Source of the DNA: Pseudonocardia broussonetiae
GTDB lineage: Bacteria; Actinomycetota; Actinomycetes; Mycobacteriales; Pseudonocardiaceae
DNA length: 64,000 nucleotides
Assembly (NCBI RefSeq): GCF_013155125.1
Contig: NZ_CP053564.1
Location: 627,501 to 691,500, forward strand
Direction of reading: 5' to 3'
This document shows, one piece after another, positions 1 through 7,326 of the stretch. A program made the translations under genes and the position numbers. Each line of letters opens with the position of its first letter. Within the stretch, counting starts at the first letter, position 1. The notes under the pieces were generated by a model, which did no database searches, had not been told where the DNA came from, and saw only the letters and a list, made by a program, of their open reading frames with translations.

Positions 1-402
1 GCGACGGTGGCGGAGGCGCTGGCCCGCATCCGCAACCCCGACCTCCCCGTCGCCCTGGCCAGCATGGTGTTCGTCTGCCGCGCGCCGTCGGAGACGCCGA
101 CGGGCCGCTACCTGGGCTGCGCGCACGTGCAGCGGCTGCTGCGGGAGGCGCCGTTCGAGCTGGTGGCGGGCGTCGTCGACACGGGGCTCGCGCGCCTGTC
201 CCCGAACGCGACGCTCGGCGAGATCGCGCGGTACTTCGCGGCGTACAACCTCGTGGCCGGTCCCGTCGTCGACGACGAGGACCACCTGCTCGGCGCCGTC
301 ACCGTCGACGACGTGCTGGACCACCTGCTGCCGCCGGACTGGCGCGACCGGTTCACCGACGAGGCCGCACCCGACCCGTCCCCGGAGGCCGCCGGTGCCT
401 GA
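1..402 (+). CDS. C-terminal end of a CBS-domain protein (MgtE N-domain/CBS type), 5' truncated
   Basis: The reading frame is open from the first base of the window, so the N-terminus lies outside it. The visible 133 residues look like a pair of CBS repeats, with the pattern GRYLGCAHVQRLL followed by VAGPVVDDEDHLLGAVTVDDVLDHLL. This is the arrangement of the cytoplasmic nucleotide- and Mg-sensing part of MgtE channels. The protein stops about 20 residues after the second CBS repeat and the next gene starts inside its stop region. It therefore lacks the MgtE membrane channel domain, like the soluble MgtE_N-CBS proteins found next to mrp in other Actinobacteria. Mg sensing is inferred from the family only. 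Confidence 0.7.
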   Translation, partial: ATVAEALARIRNPDLPVALASMVFVCRAPSETPTGRYLGCAHVQRLLREAPFELVAGVVDTGLARLSPNATLGEIARYFAAYNLVAGPVVDDEDHLLGAVTVDDVLDHLLPPDWRDRFTDEAAPDPSPEAAGA

Positions 403-859
403 GATCACGACGCGCCGCCGGCTCGACCGGCCCGGCCGCCGCCGCTTCGAGCTCGACCCCGACAGCTTCGCCCGCATCTCCGAGCGCATCGCGCGGTTCC
501 TGGGCACCGGCCGGTTCCTGGCGATCCAGACCGTCATCGTGATCGTGTGGATCGTGCTCAACCTGGTGGCGGTGTCGCTGCGCTGGGACCCCTACCCCTT
601 CATCCTGCTCAACCTGGCCTTCTCCACCCAGGCCGCGTACGCCGCCCCGCTGATCCTGCTGGCCCAGAACCGCCAGGACGACCGCGACCGCGTGGCGCTG
701 GAGGAGGACCGCAGCCGCGCCGAGCGGACGAAGGCCGACACCGAGTACCTCGCGCGCGAGCTCGCCGCGCTGCGCGTGGCCGTCGGCGAGGTCGCCACCC
801 GCGACTACCTGCGCGGCGAGCTGGAGCGCCTCGGCGACCGGCTCCACCCGAAGGGCTGA
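395..859 (+). CDS. DUF1003 membrane protein
   Basis: This 154-residue protein starts at a GTG lying inside the end of the CBS gene (8-nt overlap), so the two are probably translated together. After a basic N-terminus there are two hydrophobic segments, roughly residues 43-64 and 70-90. They carry the DUF1003 signature: a TGRFLAIQTVIVIVWI-like first helix, then DPYPFILLNLAFSTQAAYAAP and LILLAQNRQ. The charged C-terminal region (roughly 95-150) is predicted to be cytosolic and helical, possibly coiled coil. The DUF1003 family has no firmly established function. Coupling to a CBS/MgtE-like partner suggests a role in ion or membrane homeostasis, which is inference. Confidence 0.85.
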   Translation: MPEITTRRRLDRPGRRRFELDPDSFARISERIARFLGTGRFLAIQTVIVIVWIVLNLVAVSLRWDPYPFILLNLAFSTQAAYAAPLILLAQNRQDDRDRVALEEDRSRAERTKADTEYLARELAALRVAVGEVATRDYLRGELERLGDRLHPKG

Positions 860-880
860 TCCGGTCGGGGTGGCTGACCC

Positions 881-1312
881 TCAGTCCGCGAGCCGGCGGC
901 TGATCCGCTCCAGCGCGCACAGGTCGTCCGCGTCGAGCCGGGCGACGAAGTGCCGCAGCACCCCGGCCAGGTGCGTCCGCGCGGCCACCCGCAGGCGGTG
1001 GAAGCCGGCCTCGGTGAGCTCGGCGGCGACGCCGCGGCCGTCGCCCGGCACCCGGGTGCGCGAGACGAGCCCGCCCCGCTCCATGCGGTCGACGAGCCGC
1101 GTGACGCCCGAGCGCGAGAGCAGCACGGCGTCGGCGAGCTCGGTCATCCGCAGGCGGCGGTCGGGCGCCTCGGCCAGCTGCACCAGCACGTCGTAGGCGG
1201 CCAGGGAGAGGTCCTGCTCGGCGACGAGCTCGGCCTCCAGGACGCGGGTGATCGTGGCGTGCGCGCGCAGGAACGCCCGCCACGCACCCAGCTCGTCGAC
1301 CGACGGGGTCAT
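881..1312 (-). CDS. MarR-family transcriptional regulator
   Basis: This 143-residue winged-helix regulator is divergent from mrp. The DNA-binding part is seen in LRMTELADAVLLSRSGVTRLVDRMERGGLVSR (about residues 54-85), followed by a wing containing DGRGVAAELTEAG. Helices at both ends should make the MarR dimer interface. The ATG at 1312 is chosen; a GTG at 1357 would add 15 residues. A perfect 16-bp palindrome lies in the 93-bp divergent intergenic region, so autoregulation and control of mrp are plausible. No effector can be deduced. The short gap to the convergent DUF1003 gene (21 bp) shows no clear terminator. Confidence 0.9.
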   Translation of the reverse strand: MTPSVDELGAWRAFLRAHATITRVLEAELVAEQDLSLAAYDVLVQLAEAPDRRLRMTELADAVLLSRSGVTRLVDRMERGGLVSRTRVPGDGRGVAAELTEAGFHRLRVAARTHLAGVLRHFVARLDADDLCALERISRRLAD

Positions 1313-1367
1313 GCGCCCGTCGGACGGCGCGGTGTCGGGAGCATCACGGAGGGCCACGTCGGAGCAT

Positions 1368-1389
1368 GGTACGGACGGCGGTCCGTTCC
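1368..1389. promoter_or_regulatory. Candidate MarR operator between marR and mrp
   Basis: ACGGAC-GGCG-GTCCGT at 1371-1386 is a perfect inverted repeat, flanked by GG/CC that extends the symmetry to 1368-1389 around a T/T mismatch. It sits 17 bp upstream of the mrp ATG and 59 bp upstream of the marR ATG. MarR proteins typically bind 16-20 bp palindromes in their own divergent promoter, so this is the best candidate site. Binding is inferred. Confidence 0.5.
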
Positions 1390-1405
1390 GCGGTGTCCAC
1401 GTAGC

Positions 1406-2563
1406 ATGGGTGTCGTGTCCACCTCCACCGGAACCACCACCGTCGAGCAGGCCGTCCGCGCCGCGCTCGCCACCGTCGAGGACCCGGAGATCCACAAGCC
1501 GATCACCGACCTGGGGATGGTCAAGGGGGTCGAGGTCACGCCCGAGGGCCTGGCCCGCATCGGCGTGTACCTCACCGTCGCCGGCTGCCCCATGAAGGAC
1601 ACGATCACCACGCGCGTCACCGTGGCCGTCTCGCAGGTCCCGGGCGTCACCGGCGTGCAGGTCGACCTCGACGTCATGAGCGACGAGCAGCGCGCCGAGC
1701 TGCGCCGCGGCCTGCGCGGCGACGCCGCCGAGCCGGTGATCCCGTTCGCGCAGCCCGGGTCGCTCACCCGCGTGTACTGCGTCGCGTCCGGCAAGGGCGG
1801 CGTCGGCAAGTCCTCGATCACCGTCAACCTCGCCGCCGCCATGGCCGCGCGCGGCCTCTCGGTGGGCGTCGTCGACGCCGACATCTACGGGCACTCGATC
1901 CCGCGGATGCTGGGCACGACCACGCTGCCCACCAAGGTCGACGACATGATCATGCCGCCGCAGGCGCACGACGTGAAGGTCATCTCGATCGGCATGTTCA
2001 CGCCGGGCAACGAGGCCGTCGTGTGGCGCGGCCCGATGCTGCACCGCGCGCTGCAGCAGTTCCTGGCCGACGTGTTCTGGGGCGACCTCGACATCCTGCT
2101 GCTCGACCTCCCGCCGGGCACCGGTGACATCGCGATCTCCACCGCGCAGCTCATCCCCAACGCGGAGCTGCTCGTCGTCACCACGCCGCAGCAGGCGGCG
2201 GCGGAGGTCGCCGAGCGCGCCGGGTCGATCGCGCTGCAGACCAAGCAGCGCATCGCGGGCGTCGTCGAGAACATGTCGTGGATGGAGCTGCCCGACGGCA
2301 CGCGCATGGAGGTGTTCGGCTCGGGCGGCGGCCAGACCGTCGCCGACTCGCTCACCCGCGCCATCGGTGCGCCGGTGCCGCTGCTCGGGCAGATCCCGCT
2401 GGAGACGGCGCTGCGCGAGTGCGGCGACGCGGGCACGCCGATCGTGCTCACGCACCCGGAGTCGGCCAGCGCGAAGGCGCTCTCGGCCGTGGCAGGCAAG
2501 CTCACGACGCGGGCCCGCGGCCTCGCCGGGATGAGCCTGAACCTCACCCCGGTCTCCCGGTAG
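1406..2563 (+). CDS. mrp: Mrp/NBP35-family P-loop ATPase (Fe-S cluster carrier type)
   Basis: This 385-residue protein has an N-terminal DUF59/MIP18 domain (about residues 13-95, with PEIHKPITDLGMV and AGCPMKDTI). A ParA/MinD-like ATPase follows, with deviant Walker A SGKGGVGKSS at about 128-137, a DADIYGHSIPRM switch and LLDLPPGTGD. Mrp/ApbC proteins bind and transfer Fe-S clusters in an ATP-dependent way. The CxxC motif that follows ENMS in ApbC-type members is absent: the segment reads ENMSWMELPDGTRMEVFG. The ATG at 1406 is chosen because it follows the divergent promoter region and gives the normal family length. In mycobacteria mrp occupies the same neighbourhood. Confidence 0.95.
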   Translation: MGVVSTSTGTTTVEQAVRAALATVEDPEIHKPITDLGMVKGVEVTPEGLARIGVYLTVAGCPMKDTITTRVTVAVSQVPGVTGVQVDLDVMSDEQRAELRRGLRGDAAEPVIPFAQPGSLTRVYCVASGKGGVGKSSITVNLAAAMAARGLSVGVVDADIYGHSIPRMLGTTTLPTKVDDMIMPPQAHDVKVISIGMFTPGNEAVVWRGPMLHRALQQFLADVFWGDLDILLLDLPPGTGDIAISTAQLIPNAELLVVTTPQQAAAEVAERAGSIALQTKQRIAGVVENMSWMELPDGTRMEVFGSGGGQTVADSLTRAIGAPVPLLGQIPLETALRECGDAGTPIVLTHPESASAKALSAVAGKLTTRARGLAGMSLNLTPVSR

Positions 2564-2568
2564 CGCAG

Positions 2569-3126
2569 GTGAGGCGCGGAGCGCTCGCGGCGGCGCTGCT
2601 CGCGGCGGCGCTGCTGGCCGGCTGCGGCGGCGGCGCCACCACCGACGCCCCGCCCACGGCCGAGGCGCCCGCCCCCACCACGGAGAGCGCCACGGCGTAC
2701 CTGCTGGAGACCCCGGAGTTCTCCGTCGGCCTGCCCGAGGCGCCGACGCAGGACGTCCAGGAGATCGCCGACCTGCCCGGCATCGCCGCCACGACCTACA
2801 GCGTCGCGCGGCCGACGTACGCCGTGGCCGTCGCCGTGATCGACTACCCGGCCGACCTGCAGCTGGGCGAGCCCACCGCCGTGCTGGAGGGGGCCCGCGA
2901 CGGCGCCGTGGGCAACGTGCCCGGCGGCGTGCTGCAGAGCTCGGCCCCGGCCACCGTCGACGGCCGGCCCGCGCTGGACCTCGTCGCCTCGGTGGAGCAG
3001 GGCGGCACCTACCGCGCCCGGCTGGTCCTCGACGGCCAGCGGCTCTACCAGCTCATCACCGCGGGCTCCGAGGACCGGCCGGCCGAGCACGACGCGTTCG
3101 CCGCGTCGCTGCGCCTGCTGACCTGA
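2569..3126 (+). CDS. Putative lipoprotein, unknown function
   Basis: The GTG start is 5 bp after the mrp stop, so the two are likely cotranscribed. The 185-residue product has a lipoprotein signal: a short basic start, an Ala/Leu hydrophobic core and a lipobox LAGC with Cys19. A Thr/Pro/Ala-rich linker of about 25 residues follows. A compact domain then begins near FSVGLPEAPTQ and includes YAVAVAVIDYP, VDGRPALDLVA and RLVLDGQRLYQLITAGSE. That pattern resembles small surface domains that follow mrp in mycobacteria, where lpqX has this position. Orthology to LpqX was not tested. It should be anchored on the outer face of the membrane. Confidence 0.75.
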   Translation: MRRGALAAALLAAALLAGCGGGATTDAPPTAEAPAPTTESATAYLLETPEFSVGLPEAPTQDVQEIADLPGIAATTYSVARPTYAVAVAVIDYPADLQLGEPTAVLEGARDGAVGNVPGGVLQSSAPATVDGRPALDLVASVEQGGTYRARLVLDGQRLYQLITAGSEDRPAEHDAFAASLRLLT

Positions 3127-3135
3127 GCGGCTCCC

Positions 3136-4392
3136 CTACCGGGCCGCGGCGCGCAGGGCCTCCGACCACAGCTCCACGCCCTCGTCGACCTGCTCGGCCG
3201 TGACGACCAGCGGCGGGATCATCCGGACGACGTTGCCGAACGGGCCGCAGGTCAGCAGCAGCAGGCCGCGCTCGGCGGCGGCGCCGTGCGCGCGGGTGGC
3301 CGCGGCGGCGTCGGGCGCGCCGTCGGCGGTCAGGAACTCGTTGCCGACCATGAGCCCGAGCCCGCGGACGTCGGCGACGCCGGGGTGGTCGACGGCCGCC
3401 TTGCGCAGGCCCTCGAGCAGGCGCAGGCCCTGCTCCCCCGCGTTGGCGACGAGGTTCTCGTCCTGGATCACGTCGAGCGTGGCGAGCGCGGCCGCGCAGG
3501 CCACCGCGTTGCCGCCGTAGGTGCCGCCCTGGGAGCCGGGCAGCGCCTTGCTCATGATCGCCTCGGGGGCCGCGATCGCCGAGAGCGGGAAGCCCGAGGC
3601 GAGGCCCTTGGCGGTGATGAGGATGTCGGGCGCGAGGCCGTCGACGTGCTGGTGGCCCCAGAAGCGGCCGGTGCGGCCGTAGCCGGTCTGCACCTCGTCG
3701 GCGATGAGCAGGATGCCGTTTGCGTCGGCGCGCTCGCGCAGGCCCTGCAGGAACGCGGGCGGCGTCGGGACGTAGCCGCCCTCGCCCAGGACCGGCTCGA
3801 TGAGGAACGCGGCGACGTCGCGGGCGGGCGCGGCCGTGACCAGGATCCGGTCGAGCTCCTTGAGGCAGAAGGCGACGGTCTCCTCCTCGCTCCAGCCGTA
3901 GCGGAACGCGTACGGGAACGGCGCGAACGCGACCCCGCCCATCATCGGGCCGATGCCCGCGCGGATCTTCGCGCCGGACGTGGTGAGGGCGGCGGCGCCC
4001 ATCGTGCGACCGTGGAAACCGCCGTCGAAGGCGATGATCGTCTGGCGGCCGGTGGCGTGGCGGGCCAGGCGGACCGACGCCTCGACGGCCTCGCTGCCGG
4101 AGTTGAGGAAGAAGACGCGGTCAATGCCGGCGGGCAGGACGTCGCCCAGGCGCTCGGTCAGGCGCAGCAGCGGCTGGTGCATGACCGTCGTGTACTGCCC
4201 GTGGATCAGCGTCGCGACCTGCTCCTGCGCCGCCGCGACGACCCGCGGGTGGCAGTGGCCGGTGCTCGTGACGCCGATGCCGGCGGTGAAGTCGAGGTGG
4301 CGGCGGCCGTCGGTGTCGTACAGGTAGGAACCCTCACCGCGCGCGACCTGCACGGGGGTCGCCTGCTGGAGGACGGGGGACAGCCGAGCCAT
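3136..4392 (-). CDS. Class III aminotransferase (4-aminobutyrate/omega-amino acid type)
   Basis: This 418-residue PLP enzyme carries the class III landmarks: TAGIGVTSTGHCHPRV near residue 37, FLNSGSEAVEASVRLAR near 95, GFHGRT near 125, LLIADEVQTGYGRTG with the cofactor-pyridine Asp232, and ITAKGLASGFPLSA with Schiff-base Lys262. The family moves an amino group from an omega- or alpha-amino acid (GABA, beta-alanine, ornithine) to a keto acid. The substrate cannot be read from sequence. ATG at 4392 has a GGGAG ribosome site 6 nt upstream. An operator-like palindrome (4402-4427) lies just upstream and matches one in the divergent promoter at 7253-7268. The gene is therefore probably part of the GntR-controlled cluster, with its own promoter. 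Confidence 0.93.
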   Translation of the reverse strand: MARLSPVLQQATPVQVARGEGSYLYDTDGRRHLDFTAGIGVTSTGHCHPRVVAAAQEQVATLIHGQYTTVMHQPLLRLTERLGDVLPAGIDRVFFLNSGSEAVEASVRLARHATGRQTIIAFDGGFHGRTMGAAALTTSGAKIRAGIGPMMGGVAFAPFPYAFRYGWSEEETVAFCLKELDRILVTAAPARDVAAFLIEPVLGEGGYVPTPPAFLQGLRERADANGILLIADEVQTGYGRTGRFWGHQHVDGLAPDILITAKGLASGFPLSAIAAPEAIMSKALPGSQGGTYGGNAVACAAALATLDVIQDENLVANAGEQGLRLLEGLRKAAVDHPGVADVRGLGLMVGNEFLTADGAPDAAAATRAHGAAAERGLLLLTCGPFGNVVRMIPPLVVTAEQVDEGVELWSEALRAAAR

Positions 4393-4401
4393 GAGCACTC
4401 C

Positions 4402-4427
4402 CTGGTTGTCAGATTGTCGACAACCAG
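4402..4427. promoter_or_regulatory. Candidate GntR operator before the aminotransferase
   Basis: CTGGTTGTC at 4402-4410 and GACAACCAG at 4419-4427 are perfect inverted arms. Nested at 4414-4423 is the perfect palindrome TTGTCGACAA. The 16 bp at 4411-4426 match 7253-7268 at 14 of 16 positions, giving AGATTGTYGACAAYCA. FadR/FCD-type GntR proteins typically recognise sites containing TNGTNNNACNA, which fits. The site is about 10-35 bp upstream of the ATG. Confidence 0.65.
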
Positions 4428-4462
4428 AGGGAAACACACCGGGACGGGGCGGGGCAAGGGCG

Positions 4463-5269
4463 TCAGGCGCGCAGGAACTCCGCGAGCACCGGGGCCAGCA
4501 CGTCCTGGTCGACCTCGTGGCCCTGGCCGTCGAGGAACCGGACCTGAGCGCCGGGCACCGCGGCCGCGGCGGTGGTGACGGCGTCGCGGAAGAAGTCGGG
4601 GCCGGCGCCGCCGCCGAGCAGCAGCGCAGGGACCGCGATCCGGCCCAGGCCCGGGCCGGGGACGCCGTCACCGAGCAGGGCCAGGTCGTACGGGAGGGTG
4701 TTCGCGAGCGCGGCCATCGGCGGCCACCACGGCTCGTCGTCGACGCCCGCGAGCGCCTCCGCCGGCATCCCGGACGCCGCGAGGAACCGCTTCGCCGCGT
4801 CCGCCGGGCGGCCCTGCGCGACCAGCGCGGTGACCTCGTCGCGCAGGTCCGTGCCGCCCGGCTCGACCGAGTACGGCGGCTCGTACGCGGCGATCCGCGT
4901 GAGCGGCACGCCCGCCGCCGCGGCCTCCAGCACCAGCACCGCCCCCGAGGAGTGCCCGAACGCGGCGGCGCTCCCGCCCGCGGCGTCCACGACGGCGGCG
5001 AGGTCCTCCACCTCCCGGCGCGGGTCGTACCCCTCGGCGTCACCGCTCCCGCCCCGGCCACGGCGGTCGTGGGTGAGCACGGTGAACTCCCCCGCCAGCC
5101 GGGCGGCGAGCGGGGCGAAGGTGCGGCGGTCGCAGAACGCGCCGGCGGCCACGACGACCGCCGGCCCCTCCCCCGTCCGGTCGTAGGCGATGCGGGTGCC
5201 GTCGGCGGAGGTGGCGGTCGAGGTGGTGGTGTGCACGCAGGTGGGACTCCGCCCGGCGGCCCGACTCAT
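4463..5269 (-). CDS. Alpha/beta-fold hydrolase
   Basis: This 268-residue hydrolase has the nucleophile elbow GHSSG (Ser107), an HDRRGRGGSGD turn after strand 3/4 (about 67-78) and the catalytic His in GQGHEVDQ near residue 252. The middle cap region with YEPPYSVEPGG resembles the small single-domain hydrolases often called alpha/beta hydrolase_6. It follows the GntR gene by 12 bp, which implies one transcript. ATG at 5269 is chosen; a GTG at 5236 would remove 11 residues of poor conservation. Likely action on an ester, thioester or lactone is family inference only. Confidence 0.85.
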   Translation of the reverse strand: MSRAAGRSPTCVHTTTSTATSADGTRIAYDRTGEGPAVVVAAGAFCDRRTFAPLAARLAGEFTVLTHDRRGRGGSGDAEGYDPRREVEDLAAVVDAAGGSAAAFGHSSGAVLVLEAAAAGVPLTRIAAYEPPYSVEPGGTDLRDEVTALVAQGRPADAAKRFLAASGMPAEALAGVDDEPWWPPMAALANTLPYDLALLGDGVPGPGLGRIAVPALLLGGGAGPDFFRDAVTTAAAAVPGAQVRFLDGQGHEVDQDVLAPVLAEFLRA

Positions 5270-5281
5270 CGCACCGCGGCG

Positions 5282-5986
5282 TCAGGCCGGAAGGGCGGGG
5301 GCCGGCGGGGCCACCGCCACCGGCGCCAGGATCCGGTCCACCGCGTCGGCCATGTGGGCCTCCAGCGCGGCGGTGAGCCGGTCGCGGTCGCCCGCCCGCA
5401 CCGCGTCGCACAGCTCGCGGTGCTCGGCGAGCAGTCCCTCGGGGGGTGGGGCGGTCTGCTGGAGCGCGGCGAGGCACATGCGGGTCTCGACGAGCAGGCC
5501 GTCGGCCATCCTCCGCAGCCGCGGGCTCCCCGACGCCGCGACGAGCTCGGCGTGGAAGGCGTGGTCGGAGTCGGCGATCGCCACCGGGTCGCCTGCGGCG
5601 ACGGCGGCGGCCATCGCGTCCACCGCGGTGTCGAGGCGGTCGGCGGCGGCGGCGCGGTCGCCGTCGAGCAGGAGCAGGCCCGCGGCCCGCTCGACCGACG
5701 CCCGCGCGTGGTAGATGTCGCGCACGTCGGCGGCGCCGAGGTCGCGGACGAAGAGCCCGCGGTGCCGCTCGCTGCGCAGCAGCCCCTCCGCGACGAGCCG
5801 CTGCATCGCCTCGCGCAGCGGCCCGCGGCTCACGCCGAGCCGGGCCGCCAGCTCGACCTCGCCGAGCTGGGTGCCCGGCGGGAACGTGCCGCGCATGATC
5901 GCCGTGCGGATCCGGTCGGCCACGATCGCGGCGGTCGACCGCCGCTCGACCGGCTCCATGTCCGAGAGGTCCACGGCTAGTCCCAC
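5282..5986 (-). CDS. GntR-family regulator, FadR/FCD subfamily
   Basis: The 234-residue protein has an N-terminal winged helix (about residues 15-80: IVADRIRTAIMRGTFPPGTQLGEVELAARLGVSRGPLREAMQRLVAEGLL) and a C-terminal all-helical FCD ligand domain (about 85-220). The FCD metal-site residues are plausible in SDHAFHAELV and EHRELCDAVRAGD. Such proteins are usually repressors released by a small carboxylate, often the pathway substrate. It sits in the middle of the catabolic operon and overlaps the racemase gene by 10 bp. GTG at 5986 is the longest reasonable start; ATG at 5959 is the alternative. Two matching operator-like sites flank the cluster. Confidence 0.93.
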   Translation of the reverse strand: MGLAVDLSDMEPVERRSTAAIVADRIRTAIMRGTFPPGTQLGEVELAARLGVSRGPLREAMQRLVAEGLLRSERHRGLFVRDLGAADVRDIYHARASVERAAGLLLLDGDRAAAADRLDTAVDAMAAAVAAGDPVAIADSDHAFHAELVAASGSPRLRRMADGLLVETRMCLAALQQTAPPPEGLLAEHRELCDAVRAGDRDRLTAALEAHMADAVDRILAPVAVAPPAPALPA

Positions 5987-6729
5987 CCGCCCCGGGCCTC
6001 CTCCGTCGCCCCTTCCATCCCCCGGCCCGCGAACAGCCGGCCGAACCCGCTGCGCGGGCCGCCCGCCCCGGCCAGGCGCAGGCCCTGCCAGATGCTCACC
6101 TGGTTGGCCGTGAGCACCGGCTTGCCGACGCGCGCGTCGAGGGCGTCGAGCACGTCGACGGTGTGCAGCGCGGTGTCGGGCAGCAGCAGCGCCTGCGCGT
6201 CGGGGTGGTCGGCCGCGGCGGCGAAGGCCAGCACGTCGTCGGCGGGCAGCGTGCCCACCTCCGCCGCGGTGACGATCCCGCGCGCCGACAGCGACACCAC
6301 CTCGACGCCGGCCCGCGCGAGGAACGCGACGAACCGCTCCGCGACGTCGTCGGGGTAGGTCGCGCCCACCGCGACGCGCGTGACGCCGAGGTGCGCGCAG
6401 GCGTCGGCGAACGCGAACGACGTGCTCGACGCCGGCACCCCCGACGCCCGGCCCAGCGCCTCGACCTGCGCGGCGGCGCCGTCCCAGCCGAAGACGAAGC
6501 TGCCGCTGGTGCAGGCCCAGATGATCGAGTCGAGGGGTCCCGGGAGCGACGCCGCGCCCGCGGCCAGCACGTCGTCGCCGCCGATGTCGAGCAGCGCGTC
6601 GACGCGGTGGGCGTCCTCGCGCATCTCGGTGTGCACGAGCGGGAGCCGCGGCCCGTCGAGCAGCTTCTCCGCACGCGGGTAGTCGTCCTCGGCGGAGTAG
6701 CCGGGGTAGAGGATGCCGACGGTGGTCAC
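5977..6729 (-). CDS. Asp/Glu racemase superfamily enzyme (maleate isomerase/arylmalonate decarboxylase-like)
   Basis: This 250-residue protein opens with VGILYPGYSAEDDYP and has the first catalytic-cysteine loop IIWACTSGSFVFG (Cys73). In maleate isomerases and aspartate/glutamate racemases a second Cys is expected in the loop LLLPDTALHT, but here Asp185 occupies that position. One-cysteine members of the superfamily include arylmalonate decarboxylase, though that enzyme keeps the other Cys. The reaction is therefore uncertain: isomerisation, racemisation or decarboxylation of a dicarboxylate are all possible. It overlaps DUF3830 upstream by ATGA and GntR downstream by 10 bp. Confidence 0.85.
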   Translation of the reverse strand: MTTVGILYPGYSAEDDYPRAEKLLDGPRLPLVHTEMREDAHRVDALLDIGGDDVLAAGAASLPGPLDSIIWACTSGSFVFGWDGAAAQVEALGRASGVPASSTSFAFADACAHLGVTRVAVGATYPDDVAERFVAFLARAGVEVVSLSARGIVTAAEVGTLPADDVLAFAAAADHPDAQALLLPDTALHTVDVLDALDARVGKPVLTANQVSIWQGLRLAGAGGPRSGFGRLFAGRGMEGATEEARGGWD

Positions 6730-7226
6730 GCGCCCACCCGCTCGTAGACCAGGCGCTCGCCGACGCTGCCCGAGCGCCAGACGTCGTGGCAGGCCTCGGC
6801 CATCACGTCGAGGCCGTCGACGATCGCACCGAACACGTTGCCCGGCACCCAGCCCACGTCACCGTTGATGAGCAGGTTGTTGCGGCCGTAGAAGATCGCG
6901 AGGTCGATGCCGCCGGCCTCGCTGTCGATCCCCTGGTCGGCCTTGAACGCCTCGTCGAGGACGCCGCCGTGGAAGTCGAAGTAGCAGAGGTCACCGGGGA
7001 TCGGCGTGACGGTCGTGTTCTCGTAGCCGATGCGCGGGCCGAAGCGCGGCACGATCGTGTAGACCTCGTTGCGCGCGTACTTGGCGTGCTGCGCGGGCCC
7101 GGCGAGCGGCCCGCCGGCGAGCGCCTCCCACACGGCGGCGCTGGTGCGGGGGGCCTGCTTCTCGAGCAGTTCGGCGGTGCACGAGACGCCGCGGCGCTCG
7201 AGACTGATGCGCAGGAGCTTGGACAA
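6726..7226 (-). CDS. DUF3830 family protein (predicted cyclophilin-like fold)
   Basis: This 166-residue protein matches my memory of the DUF3830 pattern: MSKLLRISLERRGVSCTAEL, EKQAPRTSAAVWEAL, HAKYARNEVYTIVPRFGP, ENTTVTPIPGDLCYFDF and AIFYGRNNLLINGDVGWVPGNVFG. The start is a TTG at 7226 with GAGGTG as ribosome site about 8 nt before it; no better start exists. It is the first gene of the minus-strand operon, directly downstream of the shared operator in the divergent promoter. Family function is not established. Its repeated association with racemase/isomerase and amidase genes suggests a role in the same catabolism, which is inference. Confidence 0.85.
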   Translation of the reverse strand: MSKLLRISLERRGVSCTAELLEKQAPRTSAAVWEALAGGPLAGPAQHAKYARNEVYTIVPRFGPRIGYENTTVTPIPGDLCYFDFHGGVLDEAFKADQGIDSEAGGIDLAIFYGRNNLLINGDVGWVPGNVFGAIVDGLDVMAEACHDVWRSGSVGERLVYERVGA

Positions 7227-7252
7227 CGGAGATCACCTCGGGTCGGACGGGG

Positions 7253-7268
7253 AGATTGTTGACAATCA
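7253..7268. promoter_or_regulatory. Candidate GntR operator in the divergent promoter
   Basis: AGATTGTTGACAATCA contains perfect 6-bp arms GATTGT (7254-7259) and ACAATC (7262-7267) around TG. It matches the site before the aminotransferase at 14 of 16 positions. It lies in the 100-bp region between the DUF3830 gene (minus) and the dehydrogenase gene (plus), where one repressor could control both directions. Confidence 0.65.
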
Positions 7269-7326
7269 TACGAACGCTTCCTAGCGTGTCAATCGCCCGG
7301 CCGCACCCGTCGAGAGGATCCCGCAC

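Noticed and set aside
881..2455. A 524-codon open frame opposite mrp, continuous with the MarR frame
   Set aside because: It extends the MarR frame backwards across a divergent promoter. The extra part is His/Arg/Gly/Asp-rich, typical of antisense frames in GC-rich DNA. The real regulator starts at 1312 (or 1357).
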